Part shown: positions 25,479-33,917 of the stretch, piece after piece
Position numbering within the stretch: the first letter of the stretch is position 1
How the letters are laid out: every line of letters begins with the position of its first letter
Assembly: GCF_027922425.1 (NCBI RefSeq)
Contig: NZ_BSFQ01000005.1
Coordinates: 1 to 64,000 of the forward strand
Origin: Pseudonocardia halophobica
GTDB lineage: Bacteria > Actinomycetota > Actinomycetes > Mycobacteriales > Pseudonocardiaceae
Length of the DNA: 64,000 nucleotides
Reading direction: 5' to 3'
The notes under the pieces: model-generated
What the model saw: only the letters and a program-made list of their open reading frames with translations
Told to the model about the DNA's origin: nothing
Database searches by the model: none
Translations under genes and position numbers: made by a program

Positions 25479-26000
25479 ATGCGCGCTCTCGTCGTCCTCG
25501 GGCTCCTCGTGGGCCTTCTCGGGGCCATTGGTGTTGTCGCGCTCCGAGGTGAGGACCACGGGCTGGTTGCCGCGTTGGAAGAGGCGGGCTGCGACGGCGT
25601 CGTCTCTCGGTTCGAGAAGACCGACGGTCATGACTGGTTGGTGGTCGGCGTCGACGCCTGTGTCGTGGGTGGAGTCGTCCTGAACCGCCAGCGCGCGGCC
25701 GAGACGGTCGAGTCGGCCGTCGCGCCCGAGCTGATTTCGTGTCTCGACGGTCTCGTGGTCTGGGCGAGGAGCCCGGCCGAGCCCGGCTCACACGAGCCTC
25801 GGGCGACACTCGAGAAGCGCTACGACCGAGACCCCTCGACCGGCCCTCGCAACAGATGCACTCTTCAGACTGCGGGATCAAACGACGGCACAGCACTGGC
25901 GATCGCGGTCGTCATGCCCCTGGCCGTCCTCGTCTTCGGCGGCCTCGTGGTCAGTCTCAGTAGGCGTCGAGTCGGCCTCGTTCTGCTGATGCGCCTTTGA
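25479..26000 (+). CDS. Membrane protein of unknown function
   Basis: 173 residues from ATG 25479. N-terminal hydrophobic helix (ALVVLGLLVGLLGAIGVVAL) and a C-terminal helix (AIAVVMPLAVLVFGGLVVSL) with a basic tail bracket an exported domain holding four cysteines (in AGCDG, VDACV, LISCLDG and NRCTL). It is the only plus-strand gene between the two large minus-strand operons. Entry exclusion or surface roles are possible but not shown. Confidence 0.6.
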   Translation: MRALVVLGLLVGLLGAIGVVALRGEDHGLVAALEEAGCDGVVSRFEKTDGHDWLVVGVDACVVGGVVLNRQRAAETVESAVAPELISCLDGLVVWARSPAEPGSHEPRATLEKRYDRDPSTGPRNRCTLQTAGSNDGTALAIAVVMPLAVLVFGGLVVSLSRRRVGLVLLMRL

Positions 26001-26036
26001 GAGGAAGCGTGGCAGCTGTGCCTGGTAGTAGCCGAG

Positions 26037-26642
26037 CTATGCCCTGACCGAGATGTGGACGTGGTCGAAGTGACCGCCGGTCGCGTCGGTGGGGTCGTAG
26101 ACGCCGCCTCCGGTGTAGGGCGTGCCCCACGCGCCGGGTCCGTCGCCGGTCCGGCTGTTCCAGAACCGGCCCTGCCAGATGAGGTAGCCGACGCCGAGGG
26201 CGTCGGCGTGTGCGCGGAGCCAGGTGGCGACGCTCCACCCTGTCTGTAGCTCGGCGCCCTGCGGGAAGGTGCCTGCTCGGGTGGGGAAGATGTCGCAGGC
26301 CCGGCCCTTGGGGTGGTCGCTGGTGGGGTTCCAGGGATGCGGGTCCCAGCAGGTGGTGGCGCGGATCGGGCGGTCGGGTCCGGGCGGGCCGAAGGTCGCG
26401 ACGAGCTCGTCGTAGAGGTGCCGGGTCTGCGGGGTGAGACAGCCTGAGGTGGTGGGGTCGTCCACGGTGCAACCCGTCGTGGGACCGACGAACGGCGGAG
26501 GGATGCGGAGGTTCTCGATCGATGCCGGCCCTCCGGGCGCCGGGCGATCGGTGAGCAGGCTCCCGGTGAGTCCGGCGAGGCCGAGGACCAGGACGAGCAG
26601 CCCGGCCATCGCCAGCGCTCCGAGGCCGACTGCGCCGCGCAT
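26037..26642 (-). CDS. Membrane-anchored M15-like peptidase (D-Ala-D-Ala carboxypeptidase-like)
   Basis: 201 residues with an N-terminal transmembrane anchor (about 8-30) and a C-terminal domain with the zinc motifs of the ARB_07466/VanY-like group: H-P-K-G-R-A-C-D-I-F (HxxxxxxD) and DHVHIS. WDPHPWNPTSDHPKG is the characteristic lead-in. It would trim peptidoglycan to let the T4SS channel pass the thick cell wall, and it is the last gene of the transfer operon. Its ATG overlaps the previous stop by one base (TGATG). Confidence 0.85.
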   Translation of the reverse strand: MRGAVGLGALAMAGLLVLVLGLAGLTGSLLTDRPAPGGPASIENLRIPPPFVGPTTGCTVDDPTTSGCLTPQTRHLYDELVATFGPPGPDRPIRATTCWDPHPWNPTSDHPKGRACDIFPTRAGTFPQGAELQTGWSVATWLRAHADALGVGYLIWQGRFWNSRTGDGPGAWGTPYTGGGVYDPTDATGGHFDHVHISVRA

Positions 26643-27115
26643 CAGGGTCGGTAGGGCGTGGTCTGCAGGGTGGCCAGCGGGGCGTGGTCGGCACGCATGC
26701 CGAAGCGTTCGGTGAGGTCGCAGTCCGCGAACGGGCCGGTGGGGGACTGGAGCTCACGGAGGCACGGGTCGAGGTGGTCGCGGATCCAGACCGACATCGC
26801 GGTGCCGGGTTCGGCGGCGAGCTCGGTCCAGGCGCGGCGCAGTGCCTCGAAGCGGAAGAGGGCCTCGGAGTGCTCCCACCAGCGCGGGCACCAGCGCAGC
26901 TCGCCTCGGATGGGGCGGGCGATGACGGAGGTGACGTGCCGTCGGACCCAGTCGGCGAGCTCGTCGGGGTCGATGGCCTGCGGAGCGGTCTTGGCGGGCG
27001 GCGGTGGGGGCTCGGAGCGAGGGCCGTTGACGACGTCGTCGAGCAGGTCGGTGTGCTGTCCGGTCACGTTCTCCAGTCGCTCGACGCGGGCGAGCAGCTC
27101 GTCGAGGTCGGTCAC
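26642..27115 (-). CDS. DUF4913-family protein
   Basis: 157 residues from GTG 27115. A short coiled-coil N-terminus (LLARVERLENV) and a Pro-rich linker precede a domain with 'WCPRWWEHSEALFRFEALRRAW' and MSVWIRDHLDPCLREL, which I recognise as the DUF4913 pattern found in actinobacterial conjugative elements beside TraG. Function unknown; context suggests a partner of the coupling protein. It overlaps traG by GTGA. Confidence 0.75.
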   Translation of the reverse strand: MTDLDELLARVERLENVTGQHTDLLDDVVNGPRSEPPPPPAKTAPQAIDPDELADWVRRHVTSVIARPIRGELRWCPRWWEHSEALFRFEALRRAWTELAAEPGTAMSVWIRDHLDPCLRELQSPTGPFADCDLTERFGMRADHAPLATLQTTPYRP

Positions 27116-28899
27116 GACTGCTCCTTTCTGGTGGGCAGGGTTCGTGCGGCGGCGTCGCGGAGCTCGTGCAGTGCCTGGTCGGCGTAGGTGCGGATGTCGC
27201 GGCCGATCTGTTCGCGGTACCAGGGGCGGAGGCGGCCGAGGGCGGGACGGCGGCCGGTGCTGAACAGGACGGCGTGGTCGCGGTCGAGCGCGCGCAGGAC
27301 GTCGGGCGGCATGAGCGGCTGGCGGGCGTGGGAGACCTGACGGCTGACGCCGCTGCCCCGGGAATGGGTTGTCGAGACCTTGCGGACCTCGTGATCGCCG
27401 ATGAGCCCAGCAACCTTCTGTAGGAAGGCGTGGTCGTCGACGCCGGCTCCGACGAGCTTGATCGTGGCGGCGGACCAGAGCGCGTCCATGCCCTGGTTGC
27501 CCCAGACCCCGACGCCCTGCTGGTAGCTCTGCAGCATGGTGAGGACCTGGATCCCGCGCGAGCCGTAGTGGCTGTAGAGCTGGGGGAGCGCCTGGATCGG
27601 ACAGATGTTGGCGGCCTCGTCCAGGACCGCGACGACGGGTGGCTCGAGCCGTCCACCGGCGGCCTGGGCCCGGAGCTCGGCGACCTCGAGGATGCGGTCG
27701 ACGAGGGCGGCGACGACGGGTGCCGCGGTCGCGGCGCCCTCCTTGGAGAGCAGGTGGGCGGTGACGGGCCGTTGTTCGCCGTCGATCACGAGATCCCAGG
27801 GGTCGAGCTCGGTGTAGGTGCCCTCGCCGGGTTGCCGCCAGGTGTGGGGAGGGGTGACCCACCGCAGGATCCGTTCGGAGGTCAGCGACTTCGTGGCGGT
27901 GCGGGCGGTCTGGAAGATGCCCTTCGTGGTGACGTCGGCGCCGGCGAGCGAGGCCTCGAGGTCGGCGGCCTCGACGCCGGCGCCGGCGCGGTCGAGGGCG
28001 GAGATTGCGTCGCGGCGACCGTACTGGAGCCAGTGCAGGACCTCGCGCAAGCTACCTCCGGAGAGGGCGGCGGCGAGGAGGGTTCCGACCAGGACCTGTT
28101 CGCCCGCGGCGTGGAAGAAGGGGTCGCGGCGTTGGCCGCCGATGGTGCCCATGAAGTGCCCGGCGAGGCGGGCGGCGGATTCGTAGCGGTGGGCGTCGTC
28201 GGCTTCTCGGATGGCGCGTAGGGGGTCCCACCACCACGTCTGGCGAGCGTGGGCGATCTGCTGAGGGTCGAACGTCCAAACCGGGCCGACCTCTGCGCGC
28301 AAGCCGCTGGTCAACGACCACAAGTCGGCCTTGTTGGAGGTCGCGACCACGAGCCCGGGTGCGGAGAGCACGGTGGGGACGGCGATGGCGGAGGTCTTGT
28401 TCGAGCGGGGTCCCATGATCACGAGCGCGACGTCCTCCCAGGACATCCACACGTCGCGGCCGCCGACGTCGAGAAGCCGGATCCCACGGTCGGTGTCGGC
28501 GAGCGGGTCGGTGGAGCTGAGCCCACGCAGACTTCGCGCACGTCGGTCGGCGGCGCGGCCGCTGAGGTCGCCGAGCCCCCTACGTCGGAGCAGCCCTCGG
28601 TCGCGGCCATCGGCCGGTCGAAACCGGAGCGCGAGGAACACTGCGGCGGCGATCTCGAGGAGCACCGAGGCGACGAGGATGGTGAGGAAGACGGGAAAGT
28701 CGAGGCCGGGGGGCAGCCCGTCAGCGGACCAGTGAACGGCGATCCGCACCCAGAGCAGCGGCGTCCACTCCGGCGCGGTCCAGCTGCCGTCCGCCGCGCC
28801 CGAGGCGTAGGCGAGGGCGAACCACACATCGCCGGACAGCAGCGCGGAGCCGAGTACGAGCGCGATCACCGAGAACGGTCCGGCCATGTCGCGGGTCAT
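27112..28899 (-). CDS. T4SS coupling protein (VirD4/TraG-type ATPase)
   Basis: 595 residues. Two to three N-terminal transmembrane helices (about 8-30, 40-60, 70-90) are followed by the RecA-like ATPase domain. The Walker A-like loop reads MGPRSNKTSA, with Asn where Gly is usual (GPRSGKT). Walker B is VVAVLDEAANICPI, and the TraM/TraG C-terminal part has YSHYGSRGIQVLTMLQSYQQG. This protein brings the relaxase-DNA complex to the secretion channel. The ATG at 28899 overlaps the previous stop; a long upstream open frame is rejected as out of frame with the VirB4-like gene. Confidence 0.88.
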   Translation of the reverse strand: MTRDMAGPFSVIALVLGSALLSGDVWFALAYASGAADGSWTAPEWTPLLWVRIAVHWSADGLPPGLDFPVFLTILVASVLLEIAAAVFLALRFRPADGRDRGLLRRRGLGDLSGRAADRRARSLRGLSSTDPLADTDRGIRLLDVGGRDVWMSWEDVALVIMGPRSNKTSAIAVPTVLSAPGLVVATSNKADLWSLTSGLRAEVGPVWTFDPQQIAHARQTWWWDPLRAIREADDAHRYESAARLAGHFMGTIGGQRRDPFFHAAGEQVLVGTLLAAALSGGSLREVLHWLQYGRRDAISALDRAGAGVEAADLEASLAGADVTTKGIFQTARTATKSLTSERILRWVTPPHTWRQPGEGTYTELDPWDLVIDGEQRPVTAHLLSKEGAATAAPVVAALVDRILEVAELRAQAAGGRLEPPVVAVLDEAANICPIQALPQLYSHYGSRGIQVLTMLQSYQQGVGVWGNQGMDALWSAATIKLVGAGVDDHAFLQKVAGLIGDHEVRKVSTTHSRGSGVSRQVSHARQPLMPPDVLRALDRDHAVLFSTGRRPALGRLRPWYREQIGRDIRTYADQALHELRDAAARTLPTRKEQS

Positions 28900-30302
28900 C
28901 GCGAGGTTCCAGGGTGGAAGGCGGAGTCGGTGTCGTAGAGCCCGGTCTCGGTGGGGGTGAGGGTGAGCGCGACAGGCAGGCCCATGCGCTCGCCGGACTT
29001 GATCAGGTACTTCCCGCGGCCGGGGTGAGCTCGACCGGAGTGCCAGGTGGGCGGGGCGGCCCAGGAGGTGACGAGTGCGGCCTCGCCGGTGGTGAGCGGG
29101 GTGATGCGGCGGAGGCCGTCGAGCTCCTTCTCGGCCATGCCGCCGAGGATCAGGATCCCGTTGCGAGACGCCATGCCGCGGGCCTTGGCGCGGTCGGCCT
29201 CGGTCGGAAGGGCCTCCAGGTCGTCGAGGGAGTGGGTGACCTGGAAGGAGACGACGCCGCGGTGGCGGTTGAGCCGGGTGATGCGGTCGGAGCGTTCGAC
29301 GAGCCCGGGGGCGACGCGCAGTGCCCGCCAGAGCTCGTCCTGGATTTGCACGACGTTGCGCCTGGCACCGGCGCTGGTGGTGGCGTCGGTGACCCCGGCG
29401 GCCCAGGCCCAGGAGCACAGCATCGCGGCCGCGACGGCGTCGTCGTCCTCGTCGTCGAGGGCGGAGATGTCCAGCGACAGGGCAGGGGAGCCGGGTGTTG
29501 CTCGGACAGTGGATTGCCGGTCGAAGATGCCGCGCAGACTGCCCTCGCAGAGCAGCCCGAGGGTGTTGACGAGATCGCGGGTGCTGCATCGGTAGTCGGC
29601 CTCGTCGGTGGCGGCGGTGATGCGCGCGAGGTCGTCCATCCCGACGGTCAGCACGTGCAGGACGTCGGGAATCAAGGGTTGGGTGCTGTCGCGGACGGCG
29701 GTGACGGTGTCGAGCGCGGCGCCGAGGAGGCGGCGTTCGGTCACGGTGATCTCCGCTCTGCGGACGATCGTGGTGAGGGCTTCGAGCAGCGAGATTCGGC
29801 GGGCCCGGATGGTCTCGGCGATGCGTTCGCGCTCGATCCCGACGGCGGCGCCAAGGGTGGGGCCGAGCGGGCCTGCGTCGAGTGGGTTGAGGGAGTGCGC
29901 GCCGCGGCCGATGCGCCACACCGCGCCGCCGAGGGCGTCGACCAGGGCGCTGTACTCGCCTTTGACGTCGCCGGGGATGACGGCGGTCATGCCGTAGCCG
30001 ACGAGCCCGACGAGCATCCGTTTGGTGATCGAGGACTTCCCGATCCCGGGCTGGCCCTGGACCCACACGCCGGTGTTGGAGACGAGACCGGTGCGCAGCC
30101 ACTCCGCCGGGTCGAGTCCCAGCGGTTCGGCGGTGTGCATGTGACGGCCGATGGGGACGCCGTGCACGGAGGCTCCCGACGAGATCGCAAAGGGAAACAA
30201 GCCGCAGAGCTGGCTGGTGGTGGCGGTGTAGCGGGTGGCGGGCTCCATCCCGGCGGCGCGACCGCCGCCGGGGACGGCCCAGCCGAGGCGTTTGGGGATC
30301 AT
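28896..30302 (-). CDS. VirB4/TraE-like T4SS ATPase
   Basis: 468 residues. Walker A is GQPGIGKSS (near 84-92) and Walker B VVQIQDELWRAL. 'VIPGDVKGEYSALVDALGG' and the RNGILILGGM segment fit the C-terminal ATPase domain of VirB4; the N-terminal VirB4 domain is in the preceding SCO6880-like protein, the split arrangement common in actinobacteria. Start ATG has AGGAG 6-7 nt upstream; it is separated by 10 bp from the upstream gene. It energises channel assembly and substrate transfer. Confidence 0.85.
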   Translation of the reverse strand: MIPKRLGWAVPGGGRAAGMEPATRYTATTSQLCGLFPFAISSGASVHGVPIGRHMHTAEPLGLDPAEWLRTGLVSNTGVWVQGQPGIGKSSITKRMLVGLVGYGMTAVIPGDVKGEYSALVDALGGAVWRIGRGAHSLNPLDAGPLGPTLGAAVGIERERIAETIRARRISLLEALTTIVRRAEITVTERRLLGAALDTVTAVRDSTQPLIPDVLHVLTVGMDDLARITAATDEADYRCSTRDLVNTLGLLCEGSLRGIFDRQSTVRATPGSPALSLDISALDDEDDDAVAAAMLCSWAWAAGVTDATTSAGARRNVVQIQDELWRALRVAPGLVERSDRITRLNRHRGVVSFQVTHSLDDLEALPTEADRAKARGMASRNGILILGGMAEKELDGLRRITPLTTGEAALVTSWAAPPTWHSGRAHPGRGKYLIKSGERMGLPVALTLTPTETGLYDTDSAFHPGTSR

Positions 30303-30312
30303 GGAGGTCTCC

Positions 30313-31773
30313 TCAGCGGTGGCGGGAGGCGTCGACGGGGTCGACTCCGATGCCGAGGCCGACGGCGAACGCGGCGGCCTGGGTCCCGCGCATGCGCCTG
30401 AGCCGGATCTTGGCCTGGCCTGCGCGGTTCTCGACGTCGGCGACCGCGGTGGGGAGGTCGCGCTCGTCGGTGACGGTGGTGGTCACGTAGAGGGTGAAGC
30501 GGCCGACACCGGCGCCCTCGGCCTCCTCACGGGCGGACTGCAGGGCGCGGTGGCGGTCGTCGCGGTCGCGTTGTGTCTCGTCGCGGCGGGTGCGTTCGGC
30601 CCAGGCCCGGCGGATCTGCCCGCTGGTGATCTCGGCCTCGACCTTCGCAGCCGCCTGCTCGGCGGGATAGGGCTCGTAGACCAAGCAGACCCGTCGCGGG
30701 AACTGGCCGGGAGCCAGCAGCGGGGCGAGGACCCTGGCGGCGACGGACTGACGTGGTGCTTCGCGCATACCCCACGTGACCGAGATTCCGGAGTCATGCC
30801 GGTAGCTGTCCCAGCGCTCCGATGCCGCGATCGGGCCCGCGTCGGCCCACTGGGTGATCTCGTCGTCGCCCGCGAGCCACGGCCGGGCGGTGGGATCGAA
30901 GGCGGCGCGGATCCGGCCGAGGAGGTAGCCCGTGTCGGCGCGGCCGAGGACGGCCACACCGCTGGCGGCGAGCCCGTTCTCGATGGCCGGCAGACCGCGA
31001 ACGGTCTCGACGCACGCCTCCACCAGGTCGCTGGGGCGTGGGGACGCCCGGTGCGGGTCGATGGTGACGGTCGCGCGTGCGTCGATCTCCGCCGCCGTCG
31101 CCGGGGTGGCGGCGACGAGCTCGTCGAGGATCCTGCGGGCCAGCGCGGGAGCGTTGCGGTCGAGGGAGCGCGCCACGTGCTGGCTGATCGTGGTGCCGCC
31201 GGACGGCGCGGTGTCGATCGTGACGGTCAGCCCCGTGACGAGCCGGTGGTAGCCGAGGTCGGCCAGCAGCGAGCCCCACCCGGCCACCCAGATGTCGGCC
31301 TGGTCGGCATCGGCGAGATCGAGCCCGACGGGGGAGAGCCGCAAGACCGCCGAGAGGCGACCGTTGCGGCGGTCCCACAGCAGACACTGCCGCCCACCGC
31401 GGCCGTCGTCGGTCTCCACGGGAACGACCGGGGCGAGCACCCCCGGTAGGTCGGCCTTTCGGGGGTGGTCGGTGAGCAGCCCACCCGAGAGCTCAGTCCA
31501 GCCCGCGAGGCGGGCCCGGCGGAACCGCGTTACTCGGGTCAGGTACTCCGCGGCGGTGGTCCCACCGACCCGGACCAGCATGCCCGCCAACACCAGGGCG
31601 GAGACCGCGGCGAGCGGCAGCGCGGTCAGCGGGGCGATCGACATCGCCACCAGCGGGCCCAGCAGGGCGAGGAACAGCGTGACCGTCGCAGTAGTAGACA
31701 GGGACCCGATCCCCCATCCGCGGGCCGGACGCCAGTTGCCGTACATCCGGGGCACGGACTCCTCGGCGCTCAT
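30313..31773 (-). CDS. SCO6880-family T4SS protein (VirB3 plus N-terminal VirB4 equivalent)
   Basis: 486 residues. A hydrophobic pair near residues 25-70 (TVTLFLALLGPLVAMSIAPL) represents the VirB3-like part. The long cytoplasmic region (GWTELSGGLLTDHPRKADLPG, 'LGYHRLVTGLTVTIDTAPSG') matches the SCO6880 family, always next to the VirB4-like ATPase in actinobacterial conjugative elements. ATG at 31773 overlaps the upstream stop by 4 bp. Confidence 0.85.
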   Translation of the reverse strand: MSAEESVPRMYGNWRPARGWGIGSLSTTATVTLFLALLGPLVAMSIAPLTALPLAAVSALVLAGMLVRVGGTTAAEYLTRVTRFRRARLAGWTELSGGLLTDHPRKADLPGVLAPVVPVETDDGRGGRQCLLWDRRNGRLSAVLRLSPVGLDLADADQADIWVAGWGSLLADLGYHRLVTGLTVTIDTAPSGGTTISQHVARSLDRNAPALARRILDELVAATPATAAEIDARATVTIDPHRASPRPSDLVEACVETVRGLPAIENGLAASGVAVLGRADTGYLLGRIRAAFDPTARPWLAGDDEITQWADAGPIAASERWDSYRHDSGISVTWGMREAPRQSVAARVLAPLLAPGQFPRRVCLVYEPYPAEQAAAKVEAEITSGQIRRAWAERTRRDETQRDRDDRHRALQSAREEAEGAGVGRFTLYVTTTVTDERDLPTAVADVENRAGQAKIRLRRMRGTQAAAFAVGLGIGVDPVDASRHR

Positions 31774-32852
31774 GAGGACTCCTCGCCGGTCATCGTCTTC
31801 CCGGCTTTCCCGACGACCTGGGAGCCGATGACGGCGGCGGCACCGACGGCGTTGCTCATCGCGGCTCCCGTCTGGGCGGCGCCTTGGGGCGGGGGAGCGC
31901 CACCACCACTTCCGGGCCCGGTCATCTCCTGCTGACGGGCCCGATCGACCGCGCTTCGCGCACCGGAGGTCATGGCGAGCGCACCGGCGGCGCCGAGGAA
32001 CGCCGAACCCCCCGAAGCGCCGCCGACCTGCGTCCCGGACCAGGCGAAGAACTTCAACAGCACCGGCATCGCGACGACGGCGAGCAGCAGGACCATGACG
32101 CCGGAGAGCTGGACGGCGACCTGGCTGGAGTCCTGCGTGCTCGACGACGACAGGTAGGAGAAGCCGATGTAGTAGATGAACGCGGCCGCAGGCTTGTAGA
32201 CGGCGATGGCCAGCAGCCAAGGGATGAGCCTGTTCAACCAGCCGCGGGTGCTGCGGGTCAACGATCCCGACGCCGCGAGCGGGAGCATCGCGGCCATGAC
32301 GAGCAGCCCGGCCTGCCGCATGATCATCAGTAGCCATTGGACGCAGGACAGGATCGCCGAGAGCAGGGCGACCAGGAGCGTGACCATCACGTTGTCGATC
32401 TCCCCGCGGCCCAGCTGGTCCTCCATGAAGGTGGCGAACTTGCCCGTGGCGTCGTCGAGCACGTCGCGGCTGAACGCGTCCCCGGCCACCAGACCGAAAT
32501 GCAGAAGAGTGAGCCCGAGCGCGGAGACGATCAGGAACCGGACCAACCCTGTGGCGACCATGACCAGCGGCTCGGCCTTCCGCGACACCACAAGCCGGAT
32601 CGCCTGCACGAGAACGGAACCGACGAGGATCGCCAGCACGATCTGCCGGGTGGCGCCCTGCGCGGTGACGACGACCGGGTCGGTGGGGTCAACGCTGTCG
32701 CTGGTCACCCACCAAGTCGAGGTCTGCACAATCAGGTCCGCTGCGCCCTCGGCGATGGCGCGAGTGATGCCCTCGAAGGCGGACTCGACGGCCTGCGCGG
32801 TCTGACAGGACAGGTCGAAAGTGCCGCACTCAACCGGGGGAGCGGCGCTCAT
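31770..32852 (-). CDS. TrbL/VirB6-like polytopic channel protein
   Basis: 360 residues with about six to seven hydrophobic segments between residues 70 and 290. It opens with a Cys pair region (ECGTFDLSCQTA) and ends in a Gly/Ala/Pro-rich cytoplasmic tail, the layout of TrbL/VirB6 inner-membrane channel components. It overlaps genes on both sides by ATGA. Confidence 0.8.
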   Translation of the reverse strand: MSAAPPVECGTFDLSCQTAQAVESAFEGITRAIAEGAADLIVQTSTWWVTSDSVDPTDPVVVTAQGATRQIVLAILVGSVLVQAIRLVVSRKAEPLVMVATGLVRFLIVSALGLTLLHFGLVAGDAFSRDVLDDATGKFATFMEDQLGRGEIDNVMVTLLVALLSAILSCVQWLLMIMRQAGLLVMAAMLPLAASGSLTRSTRGWLNRLIPWLLAIAVYKPAAAFIYYIGFSYLSSSSTQDSSQVAVQLSGVMVLLLAVVAMPVLLKFFAWSGTQVGGASGGSAFLGAAGALAMTSGARSAVDRARQQEMTGPGSGGGAPPPQGAAQTGAAMSNAVGAAAVIGSQVVGKAGKTMTGEESS

Positions 32853-33013
32853 AGTGGTCCTTCCTGGACATGGACGGGACAGGCGGGTTCGCCGCGGGTG
32901 TCGAGGCACATCAGGACACTGATCAGCGCGATGCTCGTGGCCGCGGTCAGGGCGAGGAGCGCGATGACCAGCCATGGGATGCCCGATCGGCCGCGCTGGC
33001 TGTAGGCGGTCAC
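32849..33013 (-). CDS. Small single-pass membrane protein of the T4SS operon
   Basis: 54 residues from GTG 33013, with one central helix (WLVIALLALTAATSIALISV) and two cysteines (MCLDTRGEPACP) on the outer side. Both ends overlap neighbours by 4 bp, which is strong evidence that this short gene is real. Function unknown; size and position resemble small T4SS structural partners. Confidence 0.7.
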   Translation of the reverse strand: MTAYSQRGRSGIPWLVIALLALTAATSIALISVLMCLDTRGEPACPVHVQEGPL

Positions 33014-33273
33014 ACCTGAAACGCGCCGACGAGCACCGCCGCAACGGAGGCGAGTGCGAGACCGCCGAGCACCCAGGCGGATCCGGCGAGGCCCTCCATC
33101 GCGGTGGCGGAGCGGTTGCGACGCCCCCAGATGATCATTGCCGCGCAGATGAGGAGCCCTGCCACTCCGCCGGCGAGGACGCCCCACTTGAGCCAGCCCA
33201 GGATCTGATCGGCGATCCCGGCCAGACCCGGGGGAGCGATGGGGGCGGGGTTGGGCACCGCCAGCAGCCTCAT
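33010..33273 (-). CDS. VirB2-like small membrane protein
   Basis: 87 residues with two hydrophobic helices (WGVLAGGVAGLLICAAMIIW and GSAWVLGGLALASVAAVLVG) separated by a basic loop (GRRNRSATA). The two-helix hairpin with a positively charged cytoplasmic loop is typical of VirB2/TrbC-type pilins or channel subunits. ATG overlaps the upstream stop by 4 bp. Confidence 0.7.
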   Translation of the reverse strand: MRLLAVPNPAPIAPPGLAGIADQILGWLKWGVLAGGVAGLLICAAMIIWGRRNRSATAMEGLAGSAWVLGGLALASVAAVLVGAFQV

Positions 33274-33794
33274 CGGATGAGCCGAGTCTGGCGGTCGCGG
33301 TTCAGGACCGGTGCCGTGGCGCTCGGCGCTGGCCGAGCGGGCTGGTCGACGAGGGCGGCGAGTTGACGCACGGCACAAACGAAGCGCCGCATCGGCTTGC
33401 CCAGGTCGGCATCAGACGAACGCAGGGCAGACTGAAGCGCTGCAAGCGGGTCGGCGGCGGCGAGCAAGGCTGGGACGAACGGCAGAACGACCGTTGCGGC
33501 TGCGCTCTCCAGGATCCGTATACGGGCGGCGACCGGCCGATCGGGTCGCGCGCCGTCGAGTGTGTTCACCGCGATCGCGTCCAGGCGCCCTCCGAGAATG
33601 CCAACCGCGCGACTAGCGCGGATGAGCGAGTCCGCCGTCGTCCGGCAGACAAGGACATCGGCGGGACGCCCGACGAATACGCGCGCGTCGACAGCGGCGA
33701 GACAGAGCGCGACAGCGGAGGTGCCGACACCACCGGCGACTCCAGCGACAAGAACTGGTGGGCGAAGGGGACCTGACTGTGCTGGGTACTGCAT
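33270..33794 (-). CDS. MinD/ParA-like protein with degenerate P-loop, first gene of the T4SS operon
   Basis: 174 residues. ATG 33794 is chosen over an upstream in-frame start because AGGAGG lies 8 nt before it. The N-terminus LVAGVAGGVGTSAVALCLA resembles a MinD-type deviant Walker A but has neither lysine, so nucleotide hydrolysis is unlikely. Such proteins head many actinobacterial conjugation operons and may act in positioning. The assignment rests on this motif and the Rossmann-like pattern that follows. Confidence 0.6.
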   Translation of the reverse strand: MQYPAQSGPLRPPVLVAGVAGGVGTSAVALCLAAVDARVFVGRPADVLVCRTTADSLIRASRAVGILGGRLDAIAVNTLDGARPDRPVAARIRILESAAATVVLPFVPALLAAADPLAALQSALRSSDADLGKPMRRFVCAVRQLAALVDQPARPAPSATAPVLNRDRQTRLIR

Positions 33795-33846
33795 CTGTGA
33801 CCTCCTCGAATCGAGAAGGAGATGCTCAAGCCGCATTAGTGCGGAC

Positions 33847-33858
33847 TTTGTGCAGCGT
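33847..33858 (-). promoter_or_regulatory. 12-bp motif shared by the transfer and xis promoters
   Basis: On the minus strand it reads ACGCTGCACAAA, 53 bp upstream of the T4SS operon start. The same 12-mer is at 2648-2659 upstream of xis, in the same orientation relative to the gene. It could be an operator for a common regulator. Confidence 0.35.
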
Positions 33859-33917
33859 GACGCAGCACGACGTCGCCGGCGACTGCTGACTCGCCCTGGG
33901 GCTGATGGAGGCCCGGC

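Larger units (their letters stand above)
1040..33900. mobile_element. Integrative conjugative element with Tad pilus, T4SS and Gabija-like defence
   Basis: A block runs from the tRNA-proximal integrase/excisionase through relaxase, defence genes, a Tad pilus operon and a type IV secretion operon. It ends near a truncated IS3 transposase at about 33918. The left border is supported by the tRNA and integrase. The right border is only the last recognisable transfer gene; the true end may be further right (the catabolic genes could be cargo) or destroyed by the insertion sequences. Confidence 0.6.

Noticed and set aside
27112..30102. A single 996-residue protein covering the coupling protein and an upstream extension
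   Set aside because: The extension is out of frame with the VirB4-like gene that occupies this DNA; the coupling protein starts at ATG 28899, which overlaps the VirB4-like stop.
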